A stretch of DNA of 36,699 nt from an uncultured Bacteroides sp. (lineage in GTDB: Bacteria > Bacteroidota > Bacteroidia > Bacteroidales > Bacteroidaceae): the NCBI GenBank assembly GCA_900553815.1, contig USEY01000038.1:1-36699 (forward strand). Reading direction: 5' to 3'. Below the pieces are notes generated by a model. That model did not search any database. It saw nothing but the letters and a program-made list of their open reading frames with translations, and had not been told where the DNA came from. This document shows positions 26,821 through 33,707 of the stretch, one piece after another. Within the stretch, counting starts at the first letter, position 1. Each line of letters starts with the position of its first letter. The position numbers and the translations under genes are program-made.

Positions 26821-27726
26821 ATGGAACCGATACGAAGCTTTGACCAACTGACAGCACATCTGCAGACCCTGAACCGCCGGAAACGCATTGCCGTGGTCTG
26901 CGCCAACGACCCCAATACGGAGTATGCCATAGCCCGCGCCCTGGAAGAGGGCATCGCCGAATTCCTGATGATAGGCGACTCGGCTATCCTGGAAAAGTAT
27001 CCCACCCTGAAACGCTATCCCGACAACGTGAAGACCATACACATAGAGGACCCCGACGAGGCGGCGCGCGAAGCGGTGAGGATAGTGCGTGAGGGCGGAG
27101 CGGACATCCTGATGAAAGGTATCATCAATACGGACAACCTGCTGCGTGCCATCCTTGACAAGGAGCACGGTCTGCTGCCCAAAGGCAAGGTGCTGACCCA
27201 CCTGGCCGTGATGCAGATACCGACATACGACAAGCTGCTGTTCTTCTCGGACGCGGCCGTTATCCCCCGCCCCACCCTGCAGCAGCGCATTGAAATGATT
27301 TGGTACGCCATCCACACGTGCCATCACTTCGGCATCGAGCAGCCACGCATCTCGCTGATACATTGCACGGAGAAGGTCAGCGCCAAGTTCCCCCACTCGC
27401 TGGACTACGTCAACATCGTGGAGCTGGCCGAAGCGGGCGAGTTTGGCAACGTCATCATCGACGGACCGCTGGACGTGAAGACCTCGTGCGAGAAGACGAG
27501 CGGTGACATCAAGGGCATCGTATCGCCCATCAACGGCGAGGCCGACGTGCTAATATTCCCCAACATCGAGTCGGGCAATGCATTCTACAAAGCGGTGTCG
27601 CTGTTCTCGCATGCTGACATGGCCGGCCTGCTGCAAGGCCCCATCTGTCCGGTAGTGCTGCCCTCGCGCAGCGACAGCGGACTGTCCAAGTACTACAGCA
27701 TAGCGATGGCGTGCTTGACGAGTTGA
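26821..27726 (+). CDS. ptb: Phosphate butyryltransferase (phosphate acyltransferase)
   Basis: 301 residues of the PTA/PTB family, which exchanges CoA for phosphate on short acyl groups (butyryl or branched-chain acyl-CoA). Family features: the N-terminal RIAVVCANDPNTEYAIARALEEG, GADILMKGIINTDNLLRAIL, HLAVMQIPTYDKLLFFSDAAV, DGPLDVKTSCEKTSG, IFPNIESGNAFYK and a C-terminal PVVLPSRSDSGLSKYYSIAMA. Length is normal. The ATG at 26821 directly follows an 'actcaaaaactc' simple-repeat leader. It is paired with buk downstream. In Bacteroides, which lack a full classical butyrate pathway, the pair most likely makes ATP from branched-chain acyl-CoA (isobutyrate, isovalerate). The substrate is inference. 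Confidence 0.92.
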   Translation: MEPIRSFDQLTAHLQTLNRRKRIAVVCANDPNTEYAIARALEEGIAEFLMIGDSAILEKYPTLKRYPDNVKTIHIEDPDEAAREAVRIVREGGADILMKGIINTDNLLRAILDKEHGLLPKGKVLTHLAVMQIPTYDKLLFFSDAAVIPRPTLQQRIEMIWYAIHTCHHFGIEQPRISLIHCTEKVSAKFPHSLDYVNIVELAEAGEFGNVIIDGPLDVKTSCEKTSGDIKGIVSPINGEADVLIFPNIESGNAFYKAVSLFSHADMAGLLQGPICPVVLPSRSDSGLSKYYSIAMACLTS

Positions 27727-27737
27727 CAAGAGGACGA

Positions 27738-27871
27738 GGAGTTAAAGGAGTTAAAAGGAGTAATCGCCCGACTTTCGTCGGGCTGAGGAGTTAAAGGCCA
27801 ATAGACGGTGCTACTGAGTTCCCCCCCTTTATGGCACTATCGGCTTTAACTTCTATAACTTCTTAACTTCC
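27738..27871. repeat. Element F, copy 1 (MITE-like, between ptb and buk)
   Basis: 134 bp starting GGAGTTAAAGGAGTTAAAAGG and ending ATAACTTCTTAACTTCC, which are imperfect terminal inverted repeats. Inside are a 7-bp hairpin GCCCGAC-tttc-GTCGGGC and a second foldback GTTAAAGGCC...GGCTTTAAC around a variable loop. A second copy lies at 35573-35724. It separates ptb from buk by 287 nt, unusual for this pair. No coding capacity. Confidence 0.75.
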
Positions 27872-27951
27872 AAAGTCATATTAAATCCAAAAATTGAACT
27901 ACTTATCACTGATTTTTGAGTTGATGAGGGGACAAGTCAACGAGAAATTAC

Positions 27952-27993
27952 TTCCACTTATCACTTACCACTAACCACTCACCACTTACCACT
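27952..27993 (+). repeat. Heptamer array upstream of buk
   Basis: Six in-phase 7-bp units (ttccact, tatcact, taccact, aaccact, caccact, taccact) of the same family as 6444-6597. The array ends 20 nt before the buk ATG and contains no G on the sense strand. Confidence 0.8.
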
Positions 27994-28013
27994 GATTAAC
28001 CCCACTGACTAAC

Positions 28014-29096
28014 ATGAAAATACTTGCCATAAACCCCGGCTCCACTTCGACGAAGATAGCCGTATTCGAGGACGAAAAGTCCATATTCTCGCGCACGCTC
28101 CGGCATTCGGTAGAGGAGCTGACCCGCTACCCGCGCATCATCGACCAGTTTGAGTTCCGCAAGAATCTGGTGGTAGATGAGCTGAAAGCCGACGGCATAC
28201 CCTTTGAGTTTGATGCCATCGTAGGACGGGGCGGATTGTTGAAACCCATTCCCGGCGGGGTCTACGAAGTGAACGACGCCATGCTGAACGACATCATGCA
28301 CGCCATGCGTACGCACGCCTGTAACCTGGGCTGTCTCATTGCTTCGGAGCTGGCGGCCATGTTGCCCGGCTGCCGGGCGTTCATTGCCGACCCGGGCGTG
28401 GTGGACGAGCTGGAGGAGGTGGCACGGGTGACGGGGTCACCACTGATGCCACGCATCACCATCTGGCACGCACTGAACCAGCGCGCCATTGCCCGCCGTT
28501 TCGCACGCGAGCTGTCGGCAGCCCACCCCGAACAGCCGGTGGCCTATGAGGACCTGAACCTCATCATCTGCCACCTAGGTGGCGGCATATCGGTAGGCGC
28601 GCACCGCAAGGGACGGGTGATTGACGTGAACAATGCCCTGGACGGTGAAGGCCCCTTCTCGCCCGAACGTGCCGGCACGCTGCCGGCTGGTGACCTGATA
28701 GACCTCTGCTTCTCGGGCAAGCTGACACAGGCGGAGCTGAAGAAGCGCATATCGGGAAAGGCAGGACTGACCGCACACCTGGGTACCAACAACGTGGCCG
28801 AGGTGGTGGCACGCATTGAGCAGGGCGACGAACATGCCCGACTGGTGCTGGACGCCATGATTTACCAGATAGCCAAAAGCGTGGGCGGAGCTGCCGTGGC
28901 ACTGGAGGGACAGATAGACGCCATCCTGCTGACCGGCGGCATTGCTTACAGCGAATATGTAGTGAGCCGCCTGAGCAAACGCGTATCGTTCCTGGCCCCC
29001 GTACATACCTATCCGGGCGAAGACGAGATGGAAGCGCTGGCGCTGAATGCACTGGGTGCACTGCGAGGTGAGCTGGAAGTAAAAGTGTATCAATGA
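28014..29096 (+). CDS. buk: Butyrate kinase (short/branched-chain acyl kinase)
   Basis: 360 residues, ASKHA fold, acetate/butyrate kinase family. It transfers phosphate from acyl-phosphate to ADP. Motifs: N-terminal INPGSTSTKIAVFED (phosphate loop), IVGRGGLLKPIPGGVYEVN, then ICHLGGGISVGAHRKGRVIDVNNALDGEGPFSPERAGTLP and the adenosine-binding LTGGIAYSEY. Length is usual. It acts with Ptb upstream to conserve energy from acyl-CoA. Element F, a TIR-like repeat, and a heptamer array lie between the two genes, and I see no clear TAnnTTTG promoter, so co-transcription with ptb through the hairpin is likely but uncertain. Symbol assigned by family and partner; the real substrate may be branched. Confidence 0.92.
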   Translation: MKILAINPGSTSTKIAVFEDEKSIFSRTLRHSVEELTRYPRIIDQFEFRKNLVVDELKADGIPFEFDAIVGRGGLLKPIPGGVYEVNDAMLNDIMHAMRTHACNLGCLIASELAAMLPGCRAFIADPGVVDELEEVARVTGSPLMPRITIWHALNQRAIARRFARELSAAHPEQPVAYEDLNLIICHLGGGISVGAHRKGRVIDVNNALDGEGPFSPERAGTLPAGDLIDLCFSGKLTQAELKKRISGKAGLTAHLGTNNVAEVVARIEQGDEHARLVLDAMIYQIAKSVGGAAVALEGQIDAILLTGGIAYSEYVVSRLSKRVSFLAPVHTYPGEDEMEALALNALGALRGELEVKVYQ

Positions 29097-29152
29097 AACG
29101 GCACGGCCTATTATTTTTCCTGCCATTGTAGAAAAGTATTGAAAAAATGGCA

Positions 29153-29160
29153 TATATTTG
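29153..29160 (+). promoter_or_regulatory. Candidate -7 box of a short transcript
   Basis: TATATTTG is an exact TAnnTTTG. A -33 TTG at ideal spacing is not obvious. It sits only about 50 nt before a strong terminator hairpin. Confidence 0.4.
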
Positions 29161-29166
29161 CACCGT

Positions 29167-29246
29167 GTTAAGTTAATAAATTGATTAAGGTCGATTTTTG
29201 ACAACTATGGCCAGGAAGTATGGGGGTACTTCCTGGCCTTCTTTTT
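29167..29246 (+). ncRNA. Candidate small RNA of about 80 nt ending at the terminator after buk
   Basis: Starts about 7 nt after the TATATTTG box and ends in a strong intrinsic terminator at 29209-29246. The segment between (gttaagttaataaattgatt...) has no open frame of note and is not part of the dispersed repeat set. It could instead be just the 3' untranslated region of buk. Evidence is limited to a promoter-like box plus a terminator. Confidence 0.3.
29209..29246 (+). terminator. Intrinsic terminator downstream of buk
   Basis: GGCCAGGAAGTA-tggggg-TACTTCCTGGCC is a perfect 12-bp stem followed by TTCTTTTT. It ends the ptb-buk unit and/or the candidate small RNA at 29167. Confidence 0.9.
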
Positions 29247-29261
29247 CCCCTACCCCAAGAC

Positions 29262-29480
29262 CGTCATCCCGGGCTTGACACGGGAACTTGGTTGGGCACA
29301 CAGATGACACAGATAGAACGGATGAGCACAGATAAAGAAGGGATGTGCCGATGAGATTTAGATCCCGCATCGAGTGCGGGATGACCGTGCGGGAGGGAAG
29401 CGGAAACACTAACCGCTTACCACTGACCACTAACCGCTGTCGAAAGGCCGTTATCCCGTGCTTGACACAGGAACTTAGGA
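29262..29480 (+). repeat. Composite repeat (B-D-B-A-B)
   Basis: Hairpin CCCGggcttgacaCGGG (about 29269), the 'cacagatgacacagatagaa' string (29299-29335), hairpin CCCGCAtcgagTGCGGG (about 29366-29382), heptamers (29410-29440) and a degenerate CCCGTGcttgacacaGG (about 29455). It opens the 1.5-kb gene-free stretch between buk and the VirE-type gene. Confidence 0.8.
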
Positions 29481-29530
29481 AAAGTAGCAGAACTGGCTGC
29501 CAAGGAGCATGACATACAGGAGCATCCATC

Positions 29531-29760
29531 CTGGCAGTACACTGCTATGCCGATAGCAGTTAAGACTTTACACAATAGCAGTTAACTGCTTTCCCGTCAG
29601 GAGTTAACTGCTATCATTCACACTTACGGCTGTATCGACTCACGGATACGGCTGCGTTGGCTCACACTTGCGGCAGCGTCGGCCCTCACAGCCGTATCTG
29701 TTTCTGCCAAGTCCCTGTTTAGCGTCATAAAGTGCCACTTTAGCCGACTAAAGTAGGTCT
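29531..29760. repeat. Cluster of short palindromes and a degenerate tandem of about 22 bp
   Basis: Three copies of a 'GCAGTTAACTGC'-type word, including the perfect palindrome AGCAGTTAACTGCT at 29577-29590. Next come three to four degenerate units of about 22 bp (ctcacacttgcggcagcgtc-like; 29616-29700), then a foldback ACTTTAG-ccga-CTAAAGT near 29739-29756. This set differs from the other modules in the window. No gene is seen here, nor from 29761 to 29965. Confidence 0.65.
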
Positions 29761-29965
29761 TCAGGTGGAAAAAAAATGGTATCTGTCACAATGCCTACAC
29801 CCGACTCTGCCGGAAAAGCAGGAGAAGAGAAGTATTCCCTCAAAAAAGGTTCACGCTTTCACCGGATTGATAACAAACTGATAATAAGCGGGATGTCGTG
29901 AAACATTATTGTTACACAGGGAATATCAATGCACAAACTGTGTTGACAAAACAAAGCGAATCCTG

Positions 29966-30086
29966 GTAGAGACGTGGCATGCCGCGTCTCAAGACACTAA
30001 TTTCAAATTATTTATCTGATAAACAACACAATACAGCATCTAAGATTACAAGGCGAACGGGGAGACGCGGCACGCCACGTCTCTAC
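29966..30086. repeat. Unit of about 121 bp bounded by inverted palindrome C, copy 1
   Basis: Begins gtagagacgtggc (palindrome 29969-29990) and ends with the inverted palindrome 30062-30083 plus tac. The right part, 'aagattacaaggcgaa-ggggagacg', is almost identical in copy 2 at 30138-30259. The ends form terminal inverted repeats, so the unit looks like a small non-autonomous mobile element. No coding capacity. Confidence 0.7.
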
Positions 30087-30137
30087 GAAAAAATACAGCA
30101 AACATAAACGCGAAGCACACAATAATGGCAAAACCCG

Positions 30138-30259
30138 GTAGAGACGTGGCGTGCCGCGTCTCAAGGCAACAGAATTCACGGTATCCATTTGATTACCAAC
30201 ATAATACATTATCCAAGATTACAAGGCGAAAGGGGAGACGCGGCACGCCACGTCTCTAC
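30138..30259. repeat. Unit of about 122 bp bounded by inverted palindrome C, copy 2
   Basis: Same architecture as 29966-30086: palindrome at 30141-30162, inverted partner at 30235-30256, and the conserved inner word aagattacaaggcgaa before the right end. The left inner halves of the two copies differ more than the right halves. Copies are 51 bp apart in direct orientation. Confidence 0.7.
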
Positions 30260-30416
30260 TAAGAATACACAGCTACAACTGATTCTTCACCCCCATCTTT
30301 CACCGCAAACAGCTCGTTTTCAGTGCCTGACTGTGAAACTTCACCCGGGCAACTTTATCTCCTTCAACAAGGGCAATTTTTCTTCTTTCACCACCCAAGA
30401 AAACGCCCCGAAACCC

Positions 30417-30447
30417 TTGACAAAGGCCTCCGAATTTTGTATATTTG
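30417..30447 (+). promoter_or_regulatory. Bacteroides-type promoter for the VirE-type gene
   Basis: TTG at 30417-30419, a 20-nt spacer, then TATATTTG at 30440-30447, an exact TAnnTTTG. The expected transcript has a leader of about 135 nt that is mostly simple repeats (gagtttttaagtttttgag, then heptamers). Confidence 0.75.
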
Positions 30448-30553
30448 TGACAGAGTAGTTGACGAGTTGACAAGTAAACAAGATACAAGAAACAAGAATA
30501 CTGACCATTTGAGTTTTTAAGTTTTTGAGTTTATAAGTTACCAATAGAATACT

Positions 30554-30588
30554 CATCACTTACCACTCATCACTAACCACTGAATCAC
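30554..30588 (+). repeat. Heptamers abutting the VirE-type start codon
   Basis: catcact, taccact, catcact, aaccact and gaatcac run in phase straight into the ATG at 30589. Together with 6444-6597 this is a second case where the heptamer ladder ends exactly at a start codon. Confidence 0.8.
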
Positions 30589-32166
30589 ATGAATCTCTTT
30601 CAACATTTCTTCCATCTCCTCTCCGGCTCTTCCAAGAAGACCGTTGTACCTGTTGAGAATGAGTCTGCACCCAACAACTGTGAGTACCTGTTGGCTAATC
30701 TGCAACGTATCTGTACCATGCTGCCCGACGGTGAAGCCAGTGTCGTCATGGGGCGGAACAAGCTGGATATATGCCTGACATGGAACACGGCCGTGCAGGC
30801 TAATGCCGATAGTATAAAGAAAAACAAGGAATTCCAATTCTGGCTGAACGGCAAGAGCGAAGTCGTGGAATGGGCAGAAGCCAAGACAGAAGAGCATCCT
30901 ATATATAATAAGGAAGAAAAGGATGGTGAGGGGCCTGTGATGGAACCTGTTGTGAAAGAAGAGGTTGCTGTGAAAGGAACAGCCAAACCTACCCGCCAGC
31001 AGCTGACCATACGCCGCCTGCTCAACTTCCTGCAACTGCACTATGCCTTCCGCTACAATCGGCTGACGGACCGGGCGGAATGTGCCATTCTCAATACGAA
31101 AAGTACCGACCCAAATACCCACCATCTGACTTACCGCCCCGTGGACGACCGCCTGCTGCACACCATTTCATTGGCCGCCATGGAGGAAGGGGTGGACTGC
31201 TGGGACGTGGACATCAAACGATATATTGATTCCGAACACGCCCCTGCCTATCATCCGTTTACCGATTACTTTGAGCACTTGCCCCTCTGGGATGGCAAGG
31301 ACCGTGTAAAGGAACTGGCAAGGCGTGTATCTGACAACGATTTGTGGGTACGTTCTTTCCACCGCTGGATGCTGGGAGTTACGGCACAATGGATGGGAAA
31401 CAGTGAACAGGAACAGCGAGCCAACAGTGTCGCTCCTCTATTGGTCAGCACCGTGCAGGGTATGGGCAAGTCTACCTTCTGCCGCATGCTGCTACCCAGG
31501 GAACTGCGGCCATACTTTACCGAAAGTTTCGACCTGACCAACATCACTTCTGCCGAGAACAAGCTGGCGTCGTACGGCCTCATCAACCTGGACGAGTTCG
31601 ACCGTCTGCCTGCTACCCGTATGCCTTTGCTTAAAAATCTGATGCAGATGGAGAGCCTGCACATCCGTCGTGCCTATAAGCGCAGTACGGAGCCGTTGCC
31701 ACGCATTGCTTCGTTTATCGGTACGGCCAACCGCCGTGACCTGCTGGTGGACACTTCGGGCAGCCGACGGTTTATCTGCATTGAAGTAGAAAAGCAAATT
31801 GACTGCACTACGCCCATTGAGCATGCACAGCTGTATGCCCAGCTGAAAGAAGAATTGAAGAACGGTGGACGTTGCTGGTTCAACAAGCAGGAAGAAGCCG
31901 AGATACAGCAGCACAACCGTGCCTTCTATCGTACCATCCCAGCCGAGGAAGTACTGGAGTCGTGTTTTCGCCTTGCCGAGCCTGATGAACAGGGTGCACG
32001 GCTGATGTCGGCTGCGGATATCTATGCCACATTGAAGCGCAAGAATCCAGCGGCCATGGCGGGCTATTCGTGCATGGCGTTCAGCCGGTTGCTGGCGCAG
32101 ACGGGCAGAAGGGTACATACGAGGTATGGAAATGGATATTGGGTGGCAGCGGTGAGTGGTAAGTGA
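30589..32166 (+). CDS. VirE-family P-loop protein with C-terminal DUF3874
   Basis: 525 residues. The virulence-associated-E core carries a Walker A-like loop VQGMGKSTFCR (about 288-298), a Walker B-like GLINLDEFDR (about 330-339), and the family segments FIGTANRRDLLVDTSGSRRFICIEV (about 375-400). The C-terminal part (VLESCFRLAEPDEQG, DIYATLKRKNPAAMAGYS, RRVHTRYGNGYWV) fits DUF3874. Such proteins resemble the helicase half of phage/plasmid primase-helicases and are often found in mobile DNA. The N-terminal 130 residues are not recognised and no primase domain is visible. The gene has its own promoter and stands alone, with repeats on both sides and no integrase, phage or plasmid genes. The last codons (VSGK-stop) are encoded by reversed heptamer repeat. 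Confidence 0.8.
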   Translation: MNLFQHFFHLLSGSSKKTVVPVENESAPNNCEYLLANLQRICTMLPDGEASVVMGRNKLDICLTWNTAVQANADSIKKNKEFQFWLNGKSEVVEWAEAKTEEHPIYNKEEKDGEGPVMEPVVKEEVAVKGTAKPTRQQLTIRRLLNFLQLHYAFRYNRLTDRAECAILNTKSTDPNTHHLTYRPVDDRLLHTISLAAMEEGVDCWDVDIKRYIDSEHAPAYHPFTDYFEHLPLWDGKDRVKELARRVSDNDLWVRSFHRWMLGVTAQWMGNSEQEQRANSVAPLLVSTVQGMGKSTFCRMLLPRELRPYFTESFDLTNITSAENKLASYGLINLDEFDRLPATRMPLLKNLMQMESLHIRRAYKRSTEPLPRIASFIGTANRRDLLVDTSGSRRFICIEVEKQIDCTTPIEHAQLYAQLKEELKNGGRCWFNKQEEAEIQQHNRAFYRTIPAEEVLESCFRLAEPDEQGARLMSAADIYATLKRKNPAAMAGYSCMAFSRLLAQTGRRVHTRYGNGYWVAAVSGK

Positions 32167-32560
32167 TTAGTATACTGGCTGCCTTCCCTCACACAGGGTC
32201 ATCCCGCACTTGATGCGGGAACTATAACTTTTTATCCATCCCCGTACCCCATCCCCCCTTCGGGGTACTTCCCCTATGTCAGGGGAAGAAGATTAAGCTT
32301 TATGTATTGGGCTGTCGCTATATGTAGCGAGCCTTCTTAAGGCCCCGCATCAAGTGCGGGGTGACGGCCATTAAACAGTGATAAGTGGTTAGTGGTAAGT
32401 GGTTAGTATACTGGCTGGATTCCCACCCGCAGGGTCATCCCGCACCCGATACGGGCTCTAAGTCGAAGCGGCGAAGCCCTTCTTTATCCGTGCTCATCCG
32501 TCCCATCCGTGTCATCTGTGTGCCCAACCAAGTTCCCGCATCAAGCACGGGGTGGCGGAA
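32150..32560. repeat. Composite repeat block (reverse orientation) after the VirE-type gene
   Basis: Starts inside the end of the VirE-type gene with reversed heptamers (gtgagtggtaagtgattagt). It continues with hairpin CCCGCActtgaTGCGGG (about 32204-32220), reversed E'/G (taccccatccccccttcggg to gctatatgtagcgagcc, 32245-32332), hairpin CCCGCAtcaagTGCGGGG (about 32344-32361), reversed heptamers (32376-32410), a degenerate CCCGCAcccgaTaCGGG, and the reversed 'catccgtcccatccgtgtca' string (32490-32520). No gene is seen in the 430 bp. Confidence 0.85.
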
Positions 32561-32596
32561 GGTTGAAGATAAGTCTTAAAAAATTGCTCTAAATAA

Positions 32597-32627
32597 TGTG
32601 TGCAGTCTGCCAAATTATGTACTTTTG
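32597..32627 (+). promoter_or_regulatory. Probable promoter of the LD-carboxypeptidase gene
   Basis: TACTTTTG at 32620-32627 matches TAnnTTTG. TGTG at 32597-32600 is a weak -33 with a 19-nt spacer. The -7 box is 29 nt before the ATG at 32656, which rules out the upstream in-frame ATG at 32596 as the real start. Confidence 0.65.
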
Positions 32628-32655
32628 CCCGAAATGTAGAACAAATACTACGATT

Positions 32656-33585
32656 ATGGAGAATCTGATATTTCCACCGTTTCTGCACGAAGGCGACAAG
32701 GTCATCATTGTGTCACCATCGAGCAAGATTGACAAATCGTTCCTGAAGGGAGCCCGCCAACGTCTGGAGTCATGGGGACTGAAAGTGGCGATGGGGAAAC
32801 ATGCCGCCAGTTCATACGCCAGCTATGCCGGCAGCATCAGCCAACGTGTCGACGACTTGCAGCAGGCCATGGACGATGAAGAGGCAAAAGCCATTTTATG
32901 CAGCCGGGGAGGATATGGCGCCGTGCATCTGGTTGACAAACTGGACTTCACCGGCTTTGCCCGACACCCGAAGTGGCTGATAGGCTTCAGCGACATCACC
33001 GCCCTGCACAACCTGTTTCAAAAGAACGGCTTTGCTTCGCTGCACGCACCTATGGCGCGGCACCTGACGGTGGAACCTGACGATGACTTCTGTACGCAAC
33101 GGTTGAAGGACATTCTCTTCGGCAACTTCCGCACGGCAGACGCTGAAGGGGGCTATCGCTGCCCGGCTCACAAACTGAACCACAAAGGTACGGCCGAAGG
33201 CATCTTGCGCGGCGGCAATATGGCTGTATTCCACGGCCTGCGTGGCACCCCTTATGATATTCCGGCCGAAGGTACCATACTTTTTATAGAGGATGTGGGC
33301 GAACGCCCTCATGCGGTGGAGCGCATGATGTACAACCTGAAGCTGGGCGGCGTGCTGGAGCGGCTGTCGGGCCTCATCATCGGACAGTTCACGGAATATG
33401 AAGAAAACAAATCGCTTGGCAAGGAGCTGTATGGCGCACTGGCCGACGTGATGAAAGAGTATGACTACCCCGTCTGCTTCAACTTCCCGGTAGGGCATAC
33501 GAGCATGAATGTACCGCTGATAAACGGAGCCGTTGTCAGGCTGGAGGTAGGCAGCAAGGAAGTGAAACTGGAGTATGGAGAATGA
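32656..33585 (+). CDS. LD-carboxypeptidase (peptidase family S66)
   Basis: 309 residues from the ATG at 32656 (MENLIFPPFLHEGDKV). S66 serine peptidases trim the terminal D-Ala from murein tetrapeptides during cell-wall recycling (LdcA type) or inactivate peptide-nucleotides (MccF type). Motifs: IIVSPSSKI near the N-terminus, CSRGGYGAVHLVDKLDF, the nucleophile serine in IGFSDITALHN, LFIEDVGERPHAVERM with the catalytic glutamate, and FPVGHTSMNVPLINGA with the catalytic histidine. No signal peptide, so cytoplasmic and most likely for recycling. The upstream ATG at 32596 would add a cysteine-rich 20-residue extension that overlaps the promoter, so it is rejected. Confidence 0.88.
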   Translation: MENLIFPPFLHEGDKVIIVSPSSKIDKSFLKGARQRLESWGLKVAMGKHAASSYASYAGSISQRVDDLQQAMDDEEAKAILCSRGGYGAVHLVDKLDFTGFARHPKWLIGFSDITALHNLFQKNGFASLHAPMARHLTVEPDDDFCTQRLKDILFGNFRTADAEGGYRCPAHKLNHKGTAEGILRGGNMAVFHGLRGTPYDIPAEGTILFIEDVGERPHAVERMMYNLKLGGVLERLSGLIIGQFTEYEENKSLGKELYGALADVMKEYDYPVCFNFPVGHTSMNVPLINGAVVRLEVGSKEVKLEYGE

Positions 33586-33707
33586 AGTAAGACTTTCTTC
33601 TCTACAACTTACAGGCGCAGGCCATGCAGCCTGCATGGTGAACAAACCTTGACAGATGCCCACATTTAGTAATAAAATATACGAAAAGACTAACATAACC
33701 TCAAAAG

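Noticed and set aside
29616..29700. Possible CRISPR-like array
   Set aside because: Units are about 22 bp, degenerate and contiguous, with no spacers of even length and no cas genes nearby.
30589..32166. Prophage or integrative element around the VirE-type gene
   Set aside because: No integrase, relaxase, structural or lysis genes, and no attachment-site duplication that I can see. The neighbours are ordinary metabolic genes.
32596..32655. Longer start of the LD-carboxypeptidase with a CxxC-like N-terminus
   Set aside because: The extension covers the TACTTTTG promoter box and does not resemble S66 proteins.
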